Shown: in pieces, positions 1 to 7,695 of the stretch
How positions within the stretch are numbered: position 1 is the first letter of the stretch
Layout: every line of letters begins with the position of its first letter
Assembly (NCBI GenBank): GCA_027728645.1
Contig: JAQCAA010000004.1
Location: 1 to 41,055 of the forward strand
DNA: 41,055 bases
Source: Actinomycetota bacterium
GTDB taxonomy: Bacteria; Actinomycetota; Acidimicrobiia; Spongiisociales; UBA5794
Direction of reading: 5' to 3'
Position numbers and translations under genes: made by a program
The notes under the pieces: model-generated
The model's input: the letters and a program-made list of their open reading frames with translations, nothing else
Databases searched by the model: none
What the model was told of the DNA's origin: nothing

Positions 1-242
1 CCTATCGGGCTCCCGATATGTTCGGGCGGTTGCTTGCGATAGGCATCGTTTCATGGTTCACCCTCCAAGCACTCGTCAACATTGGCGGTGTGGTAGCTGT
101 TCTTCCGATTACAGGGGTTCCTCTTCCGTTCATCTCGAGCGGAGGGAATGCCATGCTGGTGAACCTCGCTGCGATCGGGGTATTGCTCAACATTGCAAAG
201 ACACCGCGGACAACGATCTCTGGGAAAGCGGCAGGAGCCTGA
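1..242 (+). CDS. ftsW: Lipid II polymerase FtsW, C-terminal end (partial)
   Basis: The reading frame enters from the left edge (first full codon at 3) and ends with TGA at 240-242, so only about 79 C-terminal residues are present. FtsW is the SEDS-family peptidoglycan glycosyltransferase of the divisome, an integral membrane protein that polymerises lipid II at the septum. The visible part has the family signature: DMFGRLLA, then a membrane segment with INIG-type residues (LVNIGGVVAVLP), then the conserved ITGVPLPFISSGGN loop and a last membrane helix ending LLNIAK. The dcw context, directly before murG, favours FtsW over the paralogue RodA. The usual Y of FISYGG is S here. The stop overlaps the murG start by one base, indicating translational coupling. 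Confidence 0.93.
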   Translation, partial: YRAPDMFGRLLAIGIVSWFTLQALVNIGGVVAVLPITGVPLPFISSGGNAMLVNLAAIGVLLNIAKTPRTTISGKAAGA

Positions 243-1321
243 TGCGGATTGGCTTCGCCGCGGCTGGCTCTGGCGGACACGTGTATCCGGCGCTTGCTGT
301 GGCGGATGCGATGGTTGCAAGCGGCATGGATCATTCAGACATCGTGTTCTTCGGCGGAGACAGGATGGAGGCTACGACCATACCGGCAGCAGGGTTTCGG
401 TTCGTTCAGGTTGACATTCACGGTCTGAGGAGATCGCTGTCTGTCGAAAACCTGAGTCTCCCGTTCAAGATCACGGCTGCCTCGAAAATCATTGGTGCTG
501 AGATCCGATCAGCAGGACTCAACGCAATGATCGTATTCGGAGGATATGTATCAGGTCCGGCTGCGCAGGCAGCTCGACGGACGAAGATCCCGTTGATCGT
601 TCACGAGGCCAACGCAGTGCCTGGCATCGCGAACAGATTGATTGCTTCTCGAGCCAGCCTTGTCCTCGTGGCATCCGTAGCTGCGACCTCAAAACTGAAG
701 ACAGGTGTCGTGGTGGGGAACCCATTGCGGCGAGCTTTCGACACTTTCGATCGCTCCTCGAGGACTGCTGAATCCAAGGTACGTTATGGGATCCCATTGG
801 ACGCCAAGGTGCTTGGCATCGTCGGTGGCAGTCTTGGTTCGGGGGCTCTCAACGCGATAGCGGTTGAGATAGCGTCTCATAACCCGAGATCGTTCCACAT
901 TCTGCACATCGCTGGAACGCCGCACGCTGGGGCACTGCTTGAGGCGTCCGCGTCCTACGATGATTGGACCGTCCTCCCCTACGAAGAGGACATGATCCAC
1001 CTGTATGCAGCGTGCGATTTGGTTGTTTCGAGGGCGGGCGCCATGACGATTGCTGAACTTGAGGAGACCGCAACTCCTGCGATTGTGGTTCCCCTCCCGG
1101 CAGGGAAGGGCTATCAAACCCACAACGCCGACGAGCTTCAGATCAGCGGCGGAGCCGTTGTGATATCCCAAGACGACACGGAAGCCGTTGTCGCAGCGGT
1201 CTTCTCTCTGATGGCCGACGACGCGGCCCGTGGTGAAATGGGCAGACGTGCAGGGCAAACTGGGCGCCGAAACGCGGCGACCGAGGTGGCGAACCGAACA
1301 ATGGAGCTGGCTCATGGATGA
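242..1321 (+). CDS. murG: UDP-GlcNAc:lipid I N-acetylglucosaminyltransferase MurG
   Basis: MurG transfers GlcNAc from UDP-GlcNAc to lipid I to make lipid II on the cytoplasmic face of the membrane. The protein is 359 residues, normal for the family. The N-terminal domain starts MRIGFAAAGSGGHVYPALA, which holds the glycine-rich GGH loop; the middle has VFGGYVSGPA and HEANAVPG (acceptor side); the C-terminal GT-B domain has GGSLGS and VSRAGAMTIAEL, the UDP-GlcNAc binding region. I chose the ATG at 242 because it has AGGAG about 5 nt upstream and directly precedes the glycine-rich motif; upstream in-frame ATG codons lie inside ftsW. The 3' end overlaps the murC start by 8 bases. It belongs to one long dcw transcription unit. 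Confidence 0.97.
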   Translation: MRIGFAAAGSGGHVYPALAVADAMVASGMDHSDIVFFGGDRMEATTIPAAGFRFVQVDIHGLRRSLSVENLSLPFKITAASKIIGAEIRSAGLNAMIVFGGYVSGPAAQAARRTKIPLIVHEANAVPGIANRLIASRASLVLVASVAATSKLKTGVVVGNPLRRAFDTFDRSSRTAESKVRYGIPLDAKVLGIVGGSLGSGALNAIAVEIASHNPRSFHILHIAGTPHAGALLEASASYDDWTVLPYEEDMIHLYAACDLVVSRAGAMTIAELEETATPAIVVPLPAGKGYQTHNADELQISGGAVVISQDDTEAVVAAVFSLMADDAARGEMGRRAGQTGRRNAATEVANRTMELAHG

Positions 1322-2681
1322 TCCGATATCGGTCCCCACTCGGGTCCATATAGTCGGAGCAGGCGGAGCGGGAATGTCCGGCCTCGCAAAGCTCCTCCGT
1401 CAACAGGGTCACGACGTTTCTGGCTCCGATCTGAAGCCGGGGCGCATGTTGAGTGGTCTCGGTGATATTGGAATCGACACATGGATCGGGCATCGCACGG
1501 AGATGATGTCTCAAGTTGAGCTCGTCGTTGCGTCCTCGGCAGTACCGGACTCGGATGCAGAGTTGGTTGCCGCTCGGGACGCTGGCGTCCGTGTTTGGCG
1601 CAGACCCGAGCTCCTTCGTTCCTTCACGTTACAGATGCCAACGACCGGCTTGGCTGGCACCCATGGCAAAACGACATCGACCGCTTTGATGGTTACTGCC
1701 ATGCGAGGAATCGGTCTTGATCCCACCTTTCTCGTTGGTGGTGAGCTCATTGGGATGAACACAGGGGCTCATTTGGGTGACCCATCGCGTCTTGTCCTCG
1801 AAGCTGACGAAGCGTTTGGCACCTTTCGCCACCTCGCTCTCGACTCAATCCTGGTTACAAACGTCGAGGCAGATCATCTCGACCACTACGGAACATTGGC
1901 GGCCCTCGAAGACGCCTTTTCTCAGGTAACAGGCCGGGTTGCCGGTCCCAGAGTTGGTTGCATCGACGACCCAGGCGTGAGGAGGCTTGCAAGGCGGGTC
2001 GCCATGACTTCCTACGGGTTTGACCCTGATGCCGACTGGGTACTCGGGGCTTTCGAGCCTGCCGATGCTGGTTCCCGATTCCAGCTCACTCACGACGAAA
2101 TGCGGATCGATGTCACCCTCCCAAAGCCAGGCGCCCACCTGGCGCTGAACGCAGCAGGTGTCCTTGTGCTTCTCAACGCGCTCGATGTAGATATCGATGC
2201 AGCGGCGTTGGCCCTCTCTGGCTTCACCGGGGTTCGGAGACGCTATGAGATTGCTGCGCACATTGGCGCCATCACGATCGTTGACGACTACGCACATCAC
2301 CCGACAGAGGTGACAGCGACGATTTCAGCGGCGAGACAGTCAGCGCAAGGGGACGTCATTGTCGTTTTCCAACCGCATCGATACACGCGAACTGCTGACC
2401 TTGCGCCACTGTTCGGCGGCCCGCTCGCCATGGCAGACCGCGTCTTCGTAACGGACATATATGCGGCGGGGGAGCCGCCAATTATCGGTGTATCGGGAAG
2501 AATTGTTGCTGAGGCGGTCGAGGCCGCTGGGGGCCGAGCTTCGTTCGTGCCGAGAATCGTGGATATCGCAGATCGCCTCTCCGCAGTAATCAACCCTGGG
2601 GACACGGTTCTGCTCCTCGGCGCTGGCGACATCAACAGCATCGTGAAGGACATCGTCGCAGTTATCGAATCGTCCCTGTGA
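1314..2681 (+). CDS. murC: UDP-N-acetylmuramate--L-alanine ligase MurC
   Basis: MurC adds L-alanine to UDP-MurNAc using ATP, the first step of stem-peptide synthesis in the cytoplasm. The 455-residue length is typical. Visible motifs are the N-terminal Rossmann glycine loop VGAGGAGMSG, the Mur-ligase ATP-binding loop AGTHGKTTST, the ADEAFGTF metal/ATP segment, NVEADHLDHYG, and the C-terminal DDYAHHPTEV followed by FQPHRYTR, which is characteristic of MurC. The frame is open further upstream, but the ATG at 1314 (MDDPISVP) has GGAGC 6 nt before it and gives the usual short lead to the glycine loop. It overlaps murG by 8 bases and murB by 4, so it is co-translated with both. Confidence 0.97.
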   Translation: MDDPISVPTRVHIVGAGGAGMSGLAKLLRQQGHDVSGSDLKPGRMLSGLGDIGIDTWIGHRTEMMSQVELVVASSAVPDSDAELVAARDAGVRVWRRPELLRSFTLQMPTTGLAGTHGKTTSTALMVTAMRGIGLDPTFLVGGELIGMNTGAHLGDPSRLVLEADEAFGTFRHLALDSILVTNVEADHLDHYGTLAALEDAFSQVTGRVAGPRVGCIDDPGVRRLARRVAMTSYGFDPDADWVLGAFEPADAGSRFQLTHDEMRIDVTLPKPGAHLALNAAGVLVLLNALDVDIDAAALALSGFTGVRRRYEIAAHIGAITIVDDYAHHPTEVTATISAARQSAQGDVIVVFQPHRYTRTADLAPLFGGPLAMADRVFVTDIYAAGEPPIIGVSGRIVAEAVEAAGGRASFVPRIVDIADRLSAVINPGDTVLLLGAGDINSIVKDIVAVIESSL

Positions 2682-3589
2682 TGACTCGAGCGGTGATCGA
2701 CCACTCAGCGGTCAGCGATGGTGTGCCACTCGGCCCGTTTACGACCTATCGAGTCGGTGGCAATGCCCGATGGTTTGCTGAGCCAACGGATCTGGAGGAG
2801 CTCCGATCGGTGCTGAAGACGACACCGAAGACGACCAAGATCGTGGTTCTCGGTAGGGGTTCGAACGTCGTGGTCTCTGACAAGGGAATTGACGGTCTTG
2901 TGGTGCGTCTCGGAGGTTCATTTGCTGCAGTGGACATTCGGGATGACGGGAGCGTCGTGTGTGGCGGAGCGCTTCCGCTTCCGCAACTCGCACGGGCAGC
3001 AGCGGCGGCCGGTCGGTCAGGGCTTGGCTTTTATGTCGGCATCCCAGGATCCGTTGGAGGGGCAGTTCGGATGAATGCAGGCGGTCACGGGTCAGACACG
3101 GCAGCGGTCCTGACTTCGATTGTTGTGGTCGACACAAAGTCGGGAGAACTGTCCATCCGATCGGTCAAGGACCTTGCGCTCACGTACCGATCGTCGAATG
3201 TGGGTCCAACGGAAATCGTTGTCCAAGCGACCTTTCACACAGAAGCCGGTGATACCCAAGAGCTAGAGGATGAGATCAGAAGCATCACTCGGTGGAGGAA
3301 GGACAACCAGCCTGGAGGCACCTATAACGCGGGCAGCGTTTTTAGGAATCCGCCGGACCAACACTCGGGTGCGATCATCGACTCCCTTGGGTTGAAGGGC
3401 ACTCGGATTGGACCAGTCAAGGTGTCTGAGATCCATGCCAATTTCATGGTTGCGGACTCCGATGCGACCGCCCAAGACATATGGAGATTCGTTCACACAA
3501 TCCAAAATCTTGTGCAAACCAGGACTGGGATTCTTCTTGAACCGGAAATCGTATTTCTCGGAGCATTTGAAAAGGAAGAATCGCGATGA
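2678..3589 (+). CDS. murB: UDP-N-acetylenolpyruvoylglucosamine reductase MurB
   Basis: MurB is the FAD/NADPH enzyme that reduces UDP-GlcNAc-enolpyruvate to UDP-MurNAc. It is 302-303 residues, like the compact type without the extra E. coli loop. Visible features are PLGPFTTYRVGGNA (FAD-binding start), GRGSNVVVSD, the substrate/FAD loop GFYVGIPGSVGGAVRMNAG, and the C-terminal NAGSVFRNPP with SLGLKGTRIG, and PEIVFLG. The start is either GTG 2678 (GTGA overlap with the murC stop) or ATG 2681; I give the GTG, which makes a 4-nt coupled overlap, but cannot decide between them. The order murG-murC-murB-ftsQ-ftsZ matches Actinomycetota. Confidence 0.96.
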   Translation: MMTRAVIDHSAVSDGVPLGPFTTYRVGGNARWFAEPTDLEELRSVLKTTPKTTKIVVLGRGSNVVVSDKGIDGLVVRLGGSFAAVDIRDDGSVVCGGALPLPQLARAAAAAGRSGLGFYVGIPGSVGGAVRMNAGGHGSDTAAVLTSIVVVDTKSGELSIRSVKDLALTYRSSNVGPTEIVVQATFHTEAGDTQELEDEIRSITRWRKDNQPGGTYNAGSVFRNPPDQHSGAIIDSLGLKGTRIGPVKVSEIHANFMVADSDATAQDIWRFVHTIQNLVQTRTGILLEPEIVFLGAFEKEESR

Positions 3590-4353
3590 CGACGATGGAA
3601 CCGAAACTTGCGGAACGCCGCAAAGGAGTGAGCGAAGATCGAGCGCGCGGCCGCCTGAAGTGGGTTCTGATCATAATTGTGTTTCTCCTTGCCGTTGTCG
3701 GCGGCGTGTGGCTCATTCGTAGTCCGCTTCTCTCGATCAAGACAGTGACGGTGACTGGCGCGACTATGTCGAACCCGCTGAACTTTGTGAACGATCTCGG
3801 GATGGGGCAGGGCACTCCGACGATCGATGTAGACGGGCAAGCCATCGAACGGGCGATTCTTGCTGACCCGTGGGTTCGAGAGGCCCGTGTGACGGTTGGT
3901 TGGCCAGGGCGGATCGAGATTGCGGTCCTTGAGCACACCTTGTTTGCTTCGGTCCTTGCCGCAGACGGGTGGGTTCGCGTCTCAGTCGAAGGATCCGTGC
4001 TGGCTGTTGACGAACCGATGCCGGACGCTCCTGTCATCGAGATTGATGCGGGACCGGTCCCTGCTGGCTATTCGATTTCGAATCCGCTGATTGTTGGTGC
4101 ACTCGAGTTCGCCGCTGCACTTCCAACCGAGATGGCACGCCGGGTGGTCATCGCAGACGATGGTGAGGGTCTTATCGCGTCGGTAGATGGCCATCAAGTT
4201 GTGCTCGGTCGGCCAGCCGAGATGCGTGAAAAAGCAATCGTCCTCGCCTCGCTTATTGACAATGGTCTCGAGGCCGGAGCACACGTGAATCTGATAGCTC
4301 CGCTGCGCCCGGCGGTAACCAACCCTCAGCCTCTACAAGAGGTTGAGCAATAG
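3586..4353 (+). CDS. ftsQ: Cell division protein FtsQ
   Basis: FtsQ is a bitopic membrane protein that links the cytoplasmic Z-ring to the periplasmic septal synthases through FtsB/FtsL. The 255-residue protein has a short basic cytoplasmic tail (about 1-24), one membrane helix (about 25-44, [19 protein letters not shown]), then a POTRA domain beginning [12 protein letters not shown] and the FtsQ-type segment [24 protein letters not shown], where the WP and E residues are family-typical. The start ATG overlaps the murB stop (ATGA) and is preceded by an AAGGAAG-type ribosome binding site inside murB. Sequence conservation of FtsQ is low in general, so the call rests on domain order plus location directly before ftsZ. 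Confidence 0.93.
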   Translation: MTTMEPKLAERRKGVSEDRARGRLKWVLIIIVFLLAVVGGVWLIRSPLLSIKTVTVTGATMSNPLNFVNDLGMGQGTPTIDVDGQAIERAILADPWVREARVTVGWPGRIEIAVLEHTLFASVLAADGWVRVSVEGSVLAVDEPMPDAPVIEIDAGPVPAGYSISNPLIVGALEFAAALPTEMARRVVIADDGEGLIASVDGHQVVLGRPAEMREKAIVLASLIDNGLEAGAHVNLIAPLRPAVTNPQPLQEVEQ

Positions 4354-4390
4354 GGCCGTCGTCTACCTCAACCTGATGACTAAGGTTGAG
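4340..4390 (+). promoter_or_regulatory. AGGTTGAG inverted/direct repeat upstream of ftsZ
   Basis: In the ftsQ-ftsZ gap CTCAACCT (4367-4374) and AGGTTGAG (4383-4390) are perfect inverted repeats around an 8-nt loop. A third copy, AGGTTGAG, lies at 4340-4347 over the end of ftsQ. Either arm at 4340 or 4383 can pair with the middle CTCAACCT, so two mutually exclusive hairpins are possible. The position, 25 nt before the ftsZ start, suits an operator or an mRNA structure that controls ftsZ. From memory, similar GTTGAG-rich repeats sit before ftsZ in other Actinomycetota, but I cannot confirm homology here. Confidence 0.45.
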
Positions 4391-4414
4391 AAACGCCTTC
4401 GGAGAGGGATGGTT

Positions 4415-5500
4415 GTGAAAGAGAATATGGGACCGAGTACCTACCTTGCAGTAATAAAGGTTGTCGGCGTCGGGGGTGGCGGTGTGAACGCCGTCAACCG
4501 AATGATTGACCTTGGCGTCGGAGGCGTCGAGTTCATTGCCATCAACACTGACGCACAAGCATTGCTGATGTCAGACGCTGACCTCAAGCTTGATATCGGG
4601 AGAGAAGCAACTCGTGGTCTAGGAGCAGGGGCGAACCCTGAGGTTGGCCGCGAAGCTGCGGAAGAACACCGCGACGAGATCGCAGATGCCCTCGAAGGCT
4701 CCGACATGGTGTTCATCACCGCGGGTGAGGGCGGCGGAACTGGAACTGGCGCAGCACCGATTGTGGCCGAAATTGCTCGATCGCTTGGCGCTCTCACTGT
4801 CGGAGTGGTCACGAGACCCTTCGGGTTCGAAGGTCGTCGTAGATCTGTGCAAGCAGAGCAGGGCATCCAGGCGCTCAAGGCCGCTGTAGATACGCTGATC
4901 ATCATCCCGAATGAACGGCTCCTTGAAGTTGCTGTTGACGGAATGCCTGTCACAGAAGCCTTCAGCATGGCTGACGCTGTCCTGACCTCAGGAGTGCGAG
5001 GAATCACCGAACTGATCACGACACCTGGCCTCATTAACGTCGACTTTGCTGACGTGAAGACCGTGATGTCAGACGCAGGCTCCGCTGTCATGGGGATTGG
5101 AACGGCTACAGGGGATTCGCGTGCGCAGCAAGCCGCAGAAAAGGCCATTTCGAGTCCACTTCTCGAGACGTCAATGGAAGGCGCTCGCGGCGTGCTTCTT
5201 TCGATTGCCGGTCCGCGGGACATGTCCCTCCACGAGGTGAATGCGGCGGCAACCCTCATAAGCGACCACTCCGATGCAGACGCGAACATCATCTTTGGGG
5301 CTGTCATCGACGATACGCTTGGCGATGAAATGCGTGTGACTGTGATCGCTGCCGGGTTCGACAGGGACCGAAAAGGCGGTTTCTCGACGCAGACATCTCA
5401 ACCAAGGCAGCACCGCCCATCAATCCTCGATAACGGTGATGACGATCCGACCGATGATGGCATGGATACGCTCGACATCCCAGGCTTCGTCCAGGGATGA
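4415..5500 (+). CDS. ftsZ: Cell division GTPase FtsZ
   Basis: FtsZ is the tubulin-like GTPase that forms the division ring. The protein (about 361 residues) has the nucleotide-binding start [15 protein letters not shown], the tubulin signature [12 protein letters not shown], the T3/T5-type loops, [11 protein letters not shown] with the catalytic acidic T7 loop, and a divergent linker ending in [11 protein letters not shown], a C-terminal peptide of the sort that binds SepF and other partners. The start is uncertain: GTG 4415 has GGAGAGGG 6 nt upstream, whereas ATG 4409 is too close to it and ATG 4427 has only a weak AGAG. I chose GTG 4415. There is no ftsA before it, as usual in Actinomycetota. 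The stop overlaps the next start (ATGA). Confidence 0.97.
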   Translation: MKENMGPSTYLAVIKVVGVGGGGVNAVNRMIDLGVGGVEFIAINTDAQALLMSDADLKLDIGREATRGLGAGANPEVGREAAEEHRDEIADALEGSDMVFITAGEGGGTGTGAAPIVAEIARSLGALTVGVVTRPFGFEGRRRSVQAEQGIQALKAAVDTLIIIPNERLLEVAVDGMPVTEAFSMADAVLTSGVRGITELITTPGLINVDFADVKTVMSDAGSAVMGIGTATGDSRAQQAAEKAISSPLLETSMEGARGVLLSIAGPRDMSLHEVNAAATLISDHSDADANIIFGAVIDDTLGDEMRVTVIAAGFDRDRKGGFSTQTSQPRQHRPSILDNGDDDPTDDGMDTLDIPGFVQG

Positions 5501-6108
5501 TTCTCGCTCCCGGTTTTCCGGGGGTCGCGTTCGGAACCATCGATGACGGCGATGGACGCTCAGACCTCGTTTCTCGGACAGCGATTTCGGCTGCCCTTGG
5601 CATCTCGGAAGACTGGGCTACGGTTCACCAGACTCACAGCAACCGTGTTGTCCTCGCCGTTGGCGCCGGAGGACATGGTGCCGCTGACGGCCTGGTAACA
5701 AAGGTTCTTGGTCTCCCTCTGGCCGTAGCGACAGCCGACTGCGTACCGGTCGCAATCGTGGGTGACTCGGTGGTTGCAATTGTCCATGCAGGCTGGAGAG
5801 GGGTAGCCGCTGGGATCGTACACGCCGCGGTGGATGCAATGGGTACAGAACCGAAGCGAGCGGTGATAGGCCCTCACATCGGCCCGTGCTGCTACGAGGT
5901 CGGAGATGAGGTCATTGCGGCAGTCGGAGGGCACGCTGCTAAAACACGGTGGGGGTCACAGAGTGTCGACCTCGCCAAGGCCATCGTGGCCCAGTTAAAT
6001 GGCATTGAGACGCACACCGTGAATTTCTGCTCTCGTGAGGATGCGCGCTTTGCGTCGCACAGAGAGAATGGAACACCAAGGCGCCAGGTCTCGGTCGCAT
6101 GGCTCTGA
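5497..6108 (+). CDS. pgeF: Peptidoglycan editing factor PgeF / DUF152 (YfiH) family
   Basis: This is the YfiH/laccase-domain family found directly after ftsZ in many Gram-positive dcw clusters. Members are polyphenol oxidase-like copper or zinc proteins; E. coli PgeF removes mis-incorporated L-Ser-containing precursors from peptidoglycan synthesis. The metal-site motifs are visible: HQTHSNRV (His), TADCVPV (Cys) and HAGWRG (His), followed by [12 protein letters not shown]. At 203 residues it is shorter than the usual 240-260 because the N-terminal part before the HQTH motif is short. The start ATG overlaps the ftsZ stop by 4 bases. The exact substrate in this organism is inference. Confidence 0.9.
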   Translation: MILAPGFPGVAFGTIDDGDGRSDLVSRTAISAALGISEDWATVHQTHSNRVVLAVGAGGHGAADGLVTKVLGLPLAVATADCVPVAIVGDSVVAIVHAGWRGVAAGIVHAAVDAMGTEPKRAVIGPHIGPCCYEVGDEVIAAVGGHAAKTRWGSQSVDLAKAIVAQLNGIETHTVNFCSREDARFASHRENGTPRRQVSVAWL

Positions 6109-6776
6109 CTGGCCTAAAGACGGTCCTCGAGCGGATCGATACTGCCGCGAGACGCTCAGGTCGAAGTCCGGACGACGTGAAGCTTGTCGCTGTTTCGAAA
6201 GGCAGGTCAGACGCGCTCGTTGCAGCGGCCTATCGAGAGGGTCATCGAGTGTTCGGGGAGAATCGGCAGCAAGGTCTTGCTGGCAGGATCGGTTCGGACC
6301 TTCCCAAAGATATTGAATGGCATTTCATCGGGCCCCTTCAGGGGAGAAAGGCCCCGTTTGTCGCTGCGCATGTCTCTCTTCTTCATTCCTTCGACAGGTT
6401 CGATCTCATTCGACGGTGGAGCGCCACCTCGACGCCCGTGCTGATCCAATTCAATATGGCAGGAGAATCTCAGAAAAGCGGATTCGCGCCTGCTGAAGCT
6501 AAGCGCGCTCTCGAAACGATTCTTGGCGCTGGCATTCTGGTGAAAGGTGTAATGGCAATTCCGCCAGCGACCGAGAGCCGAGACAAAACGAGAGGCTGGT
6601 TCGCCGAGTTGAAGAAGATTTTCGACATATTCAATGAATCTTCGGAGGCCATCGACACGCTCTCGATGGGGATGTCATCCGACTTCGACATCGCCATTGA
6701 GGAGGGTGCAACACTCGTTCGTGTAGGAACGGCTATCTTTGGCCCGGTACAGCAGGATTTCGATCGGAACGGGTAA
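6099..6776 (+). CDS. yggS: PLP-binding protein of the YggS/PLPBP family
   Basis: YggS-type proteins bind pyridoxal phosphate in a TIM-barrel and balance free PLP and amino-acid pools; they have no established catalytic role. The 225-residue length fits. Visible are VKLVAVSKGR with the PLP lysine, VFGENRQQ, EWHFIGPLQGRK, and the phosphate-binding end LSMGMSSDFDIAIEEGATLVRVGTAIFG, all family hallmarks. It overlaps pgeF by 10 bases and sits just before sepF, the order ftsZ-pgeF-yggS-sepF being standard in Actinomycetota and Firmicutes. Confidence 0.94.
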   Translation: MALTGLKTVLERIDTAARRSGRSPDDVKLVAVSKGRSDALVAAAYREGHRVFGENRQQGLAGRIGSDLPKDIEWHFIGPLQGRKAPFVAAHVSLLHSFDRFDLIRRWSATSTPVLIQFNMAGESQKSGFAPAEAKRALETILGAGILVKGVMAIPPATESRDKTRGWFAELKKIFDIFNESSEAIDTLSMGMSSDFDIAIEEGATLVRVGTAIFGPVQQDFDRNG

Positions 6777-6782
6777 GTCAGT

Positions 6783-7412
6783 ATGGCGACACTTTGGAAC
6801 AAGACACTCTTCTACCTCGGTCTCGTTGATGAGGACGAACGAGGTGCCGAACCTGCTGGCAGCAATGCTGGAGAAGTGAGGGCGATCGACTCTCCGCCTT
6901 CAGGCGACTCCTCCTTTCAAGCTCAGTCAACCCAGCAGCAGCATGCGGCCTCCGGGGGTACCGCGATAGGGAGTGTGCGGCCACCTGGCGCCCTTGCCGG
7001 TCGCAGAGTCGAGCCACCAGCCTCAGGCCGAAGACAGATTTCTTCGGATCCGAGTCACGCCGAAGCAGGACTGTATGTCTACCCAAGTGGAGCGGGTCCC
7101 TCCACCGCGGAGATGGCGGCACGGCGAATGGAACCAGAGTCACAGATCATCGTCGCTCGGAACTTCTCCGACGCGCAAAGTCTCGCCGATGCGATTCGTG
7201 GCGGACGAGGGGTTGTCCTTGATCTGCGTTCAACCGAGCCTGAGATGGTGCGCAGGATCGTCGACTTTGCGTCCGGGCTCACATATGCGCTTGACGGGAA
7301 GATGTCCAAGACTGCTCAGGGAGTGATACTGGTCACGCCTGCTGGAGTAACTCTCGGTGTTTCCGAGCAAGAACGTCTTGGTCGCCTCGGTCTCTTCGGA
7401 GTCGATCAGTAG
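6783..7412 (+). CDS. sepF: Cell division protein SepF
   Basis: SepF polymerises into rings, binds the FtsZ C-terminal peptide and anchors FtsZ to the membrane, replacing FtsA in Actinomycetota. The N-terminus MATLWNKTLFYLGLVDED matches the amphipathic membrane-binding helix. Residues about 20-110 are a long low-complexity linker rich in S, G and P. The C-terminal SepF domain (about 118-209) includes PSGAGPSTAE-linked sequence, ARNFSDAQSLADAIRGGRGVVLDLRST, RIVDFASGLTYALDGKMSKTAQGVILVTPAGV. At 209 residues it is longer than Bacillus SepF because of the linker. It starts 6 nt after yggS; no good Shine-Dalgarno is visible, so translation may depend on coupling. Confidence 0.94.
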   Translation: MATLWNKTLFYLGLVDEDERGAEPAGSNAGEVRAIDSPPSGDSSFQAQSTQQQHAASGGTAIGSVRPPGALAGRRVEPPASGRRQISSDPSHAEAGLYVYPSGAGPSTAEMAARRMEPESQIIVARNFSDAQSLADAIRGGRGVVLDLRSTEPEMVRRIVDFASGLTYALDGKMSKTAQGVILVTPAGVTLGVSEQERLGRLGLFGVDQ

Positions 7413-7413
7413 C

Positions 7414-7689
7414 GTGGTCGATCTTGCCTATGTGATCAGCACTTGGATTACGCTTGGGCTCGTCGTATGGATTGTGTTGTCGTACATCGTCATCTTCGGG
7501 CGGGTCTCGTTTGACCACCCTGTGCGCAAGGCGTACGAGTTCGCCAACCGACTCGTCGAACCGATGCTCCGTCCGATTCGCAAGCTTGTTCCCCCTGTGC
7601 GGTTTGGGGGAACGGCCCTCGACCTGTCCCCTTTGATCCTGATCATCGGTGTGCGTCTTGTGCCTGTCGTCCTTGACGTGTTCATCTAG
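7414..7689 (+). CDS. YggT family membrane protein
   Basis: This is a small integral membrane protein of 91 residues with two predicted helices (LAYVISTWITLGLVVWIVLSYI and LSPLILIIGVRLVPVVLDVFI) separated by an amphipathic loop containing EPMLRPIRKLVPP, the typical YggT loop. YggT proteins follow sepF in Gram-positive genomes and are linked genetically to cell division and envelope function, but their mechanism is unknown. I chose GTG 7414, just after the sepF stop, because the longer frame overlaps sepF; GGAG lies about 12 nt upstream, rather far. It is the last gene of the dcw unit; the convergent ileS stop is only 6 bases away, with no terminator between them that I can see. Confidence 0.85.
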   Translation: MVDLAYVISTWITLGLVVWIVLSYIVIFGRVSFDHPVRKAYEFANRLVEPMLRPIRKLVPPVRFGGTALDLSPLILIIGVRLVPVVLDVFI

Positions 7690-7695
7690 CGGGGT

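Noticed and set aside
53-241. Extended N-terminus of MurG
   Set aside because: The extra residues come from the ftsW coding region in another frame; ATG 242 has a ribosome binding site and begins at the conserved motif.
4441-5307. Long antisense frame (288 codons) opposite ftsZ
   Set aside because: It is a shadow of ftsZ codon usage, with no start signals and serine/proline-rich sequence of no recognisable family.
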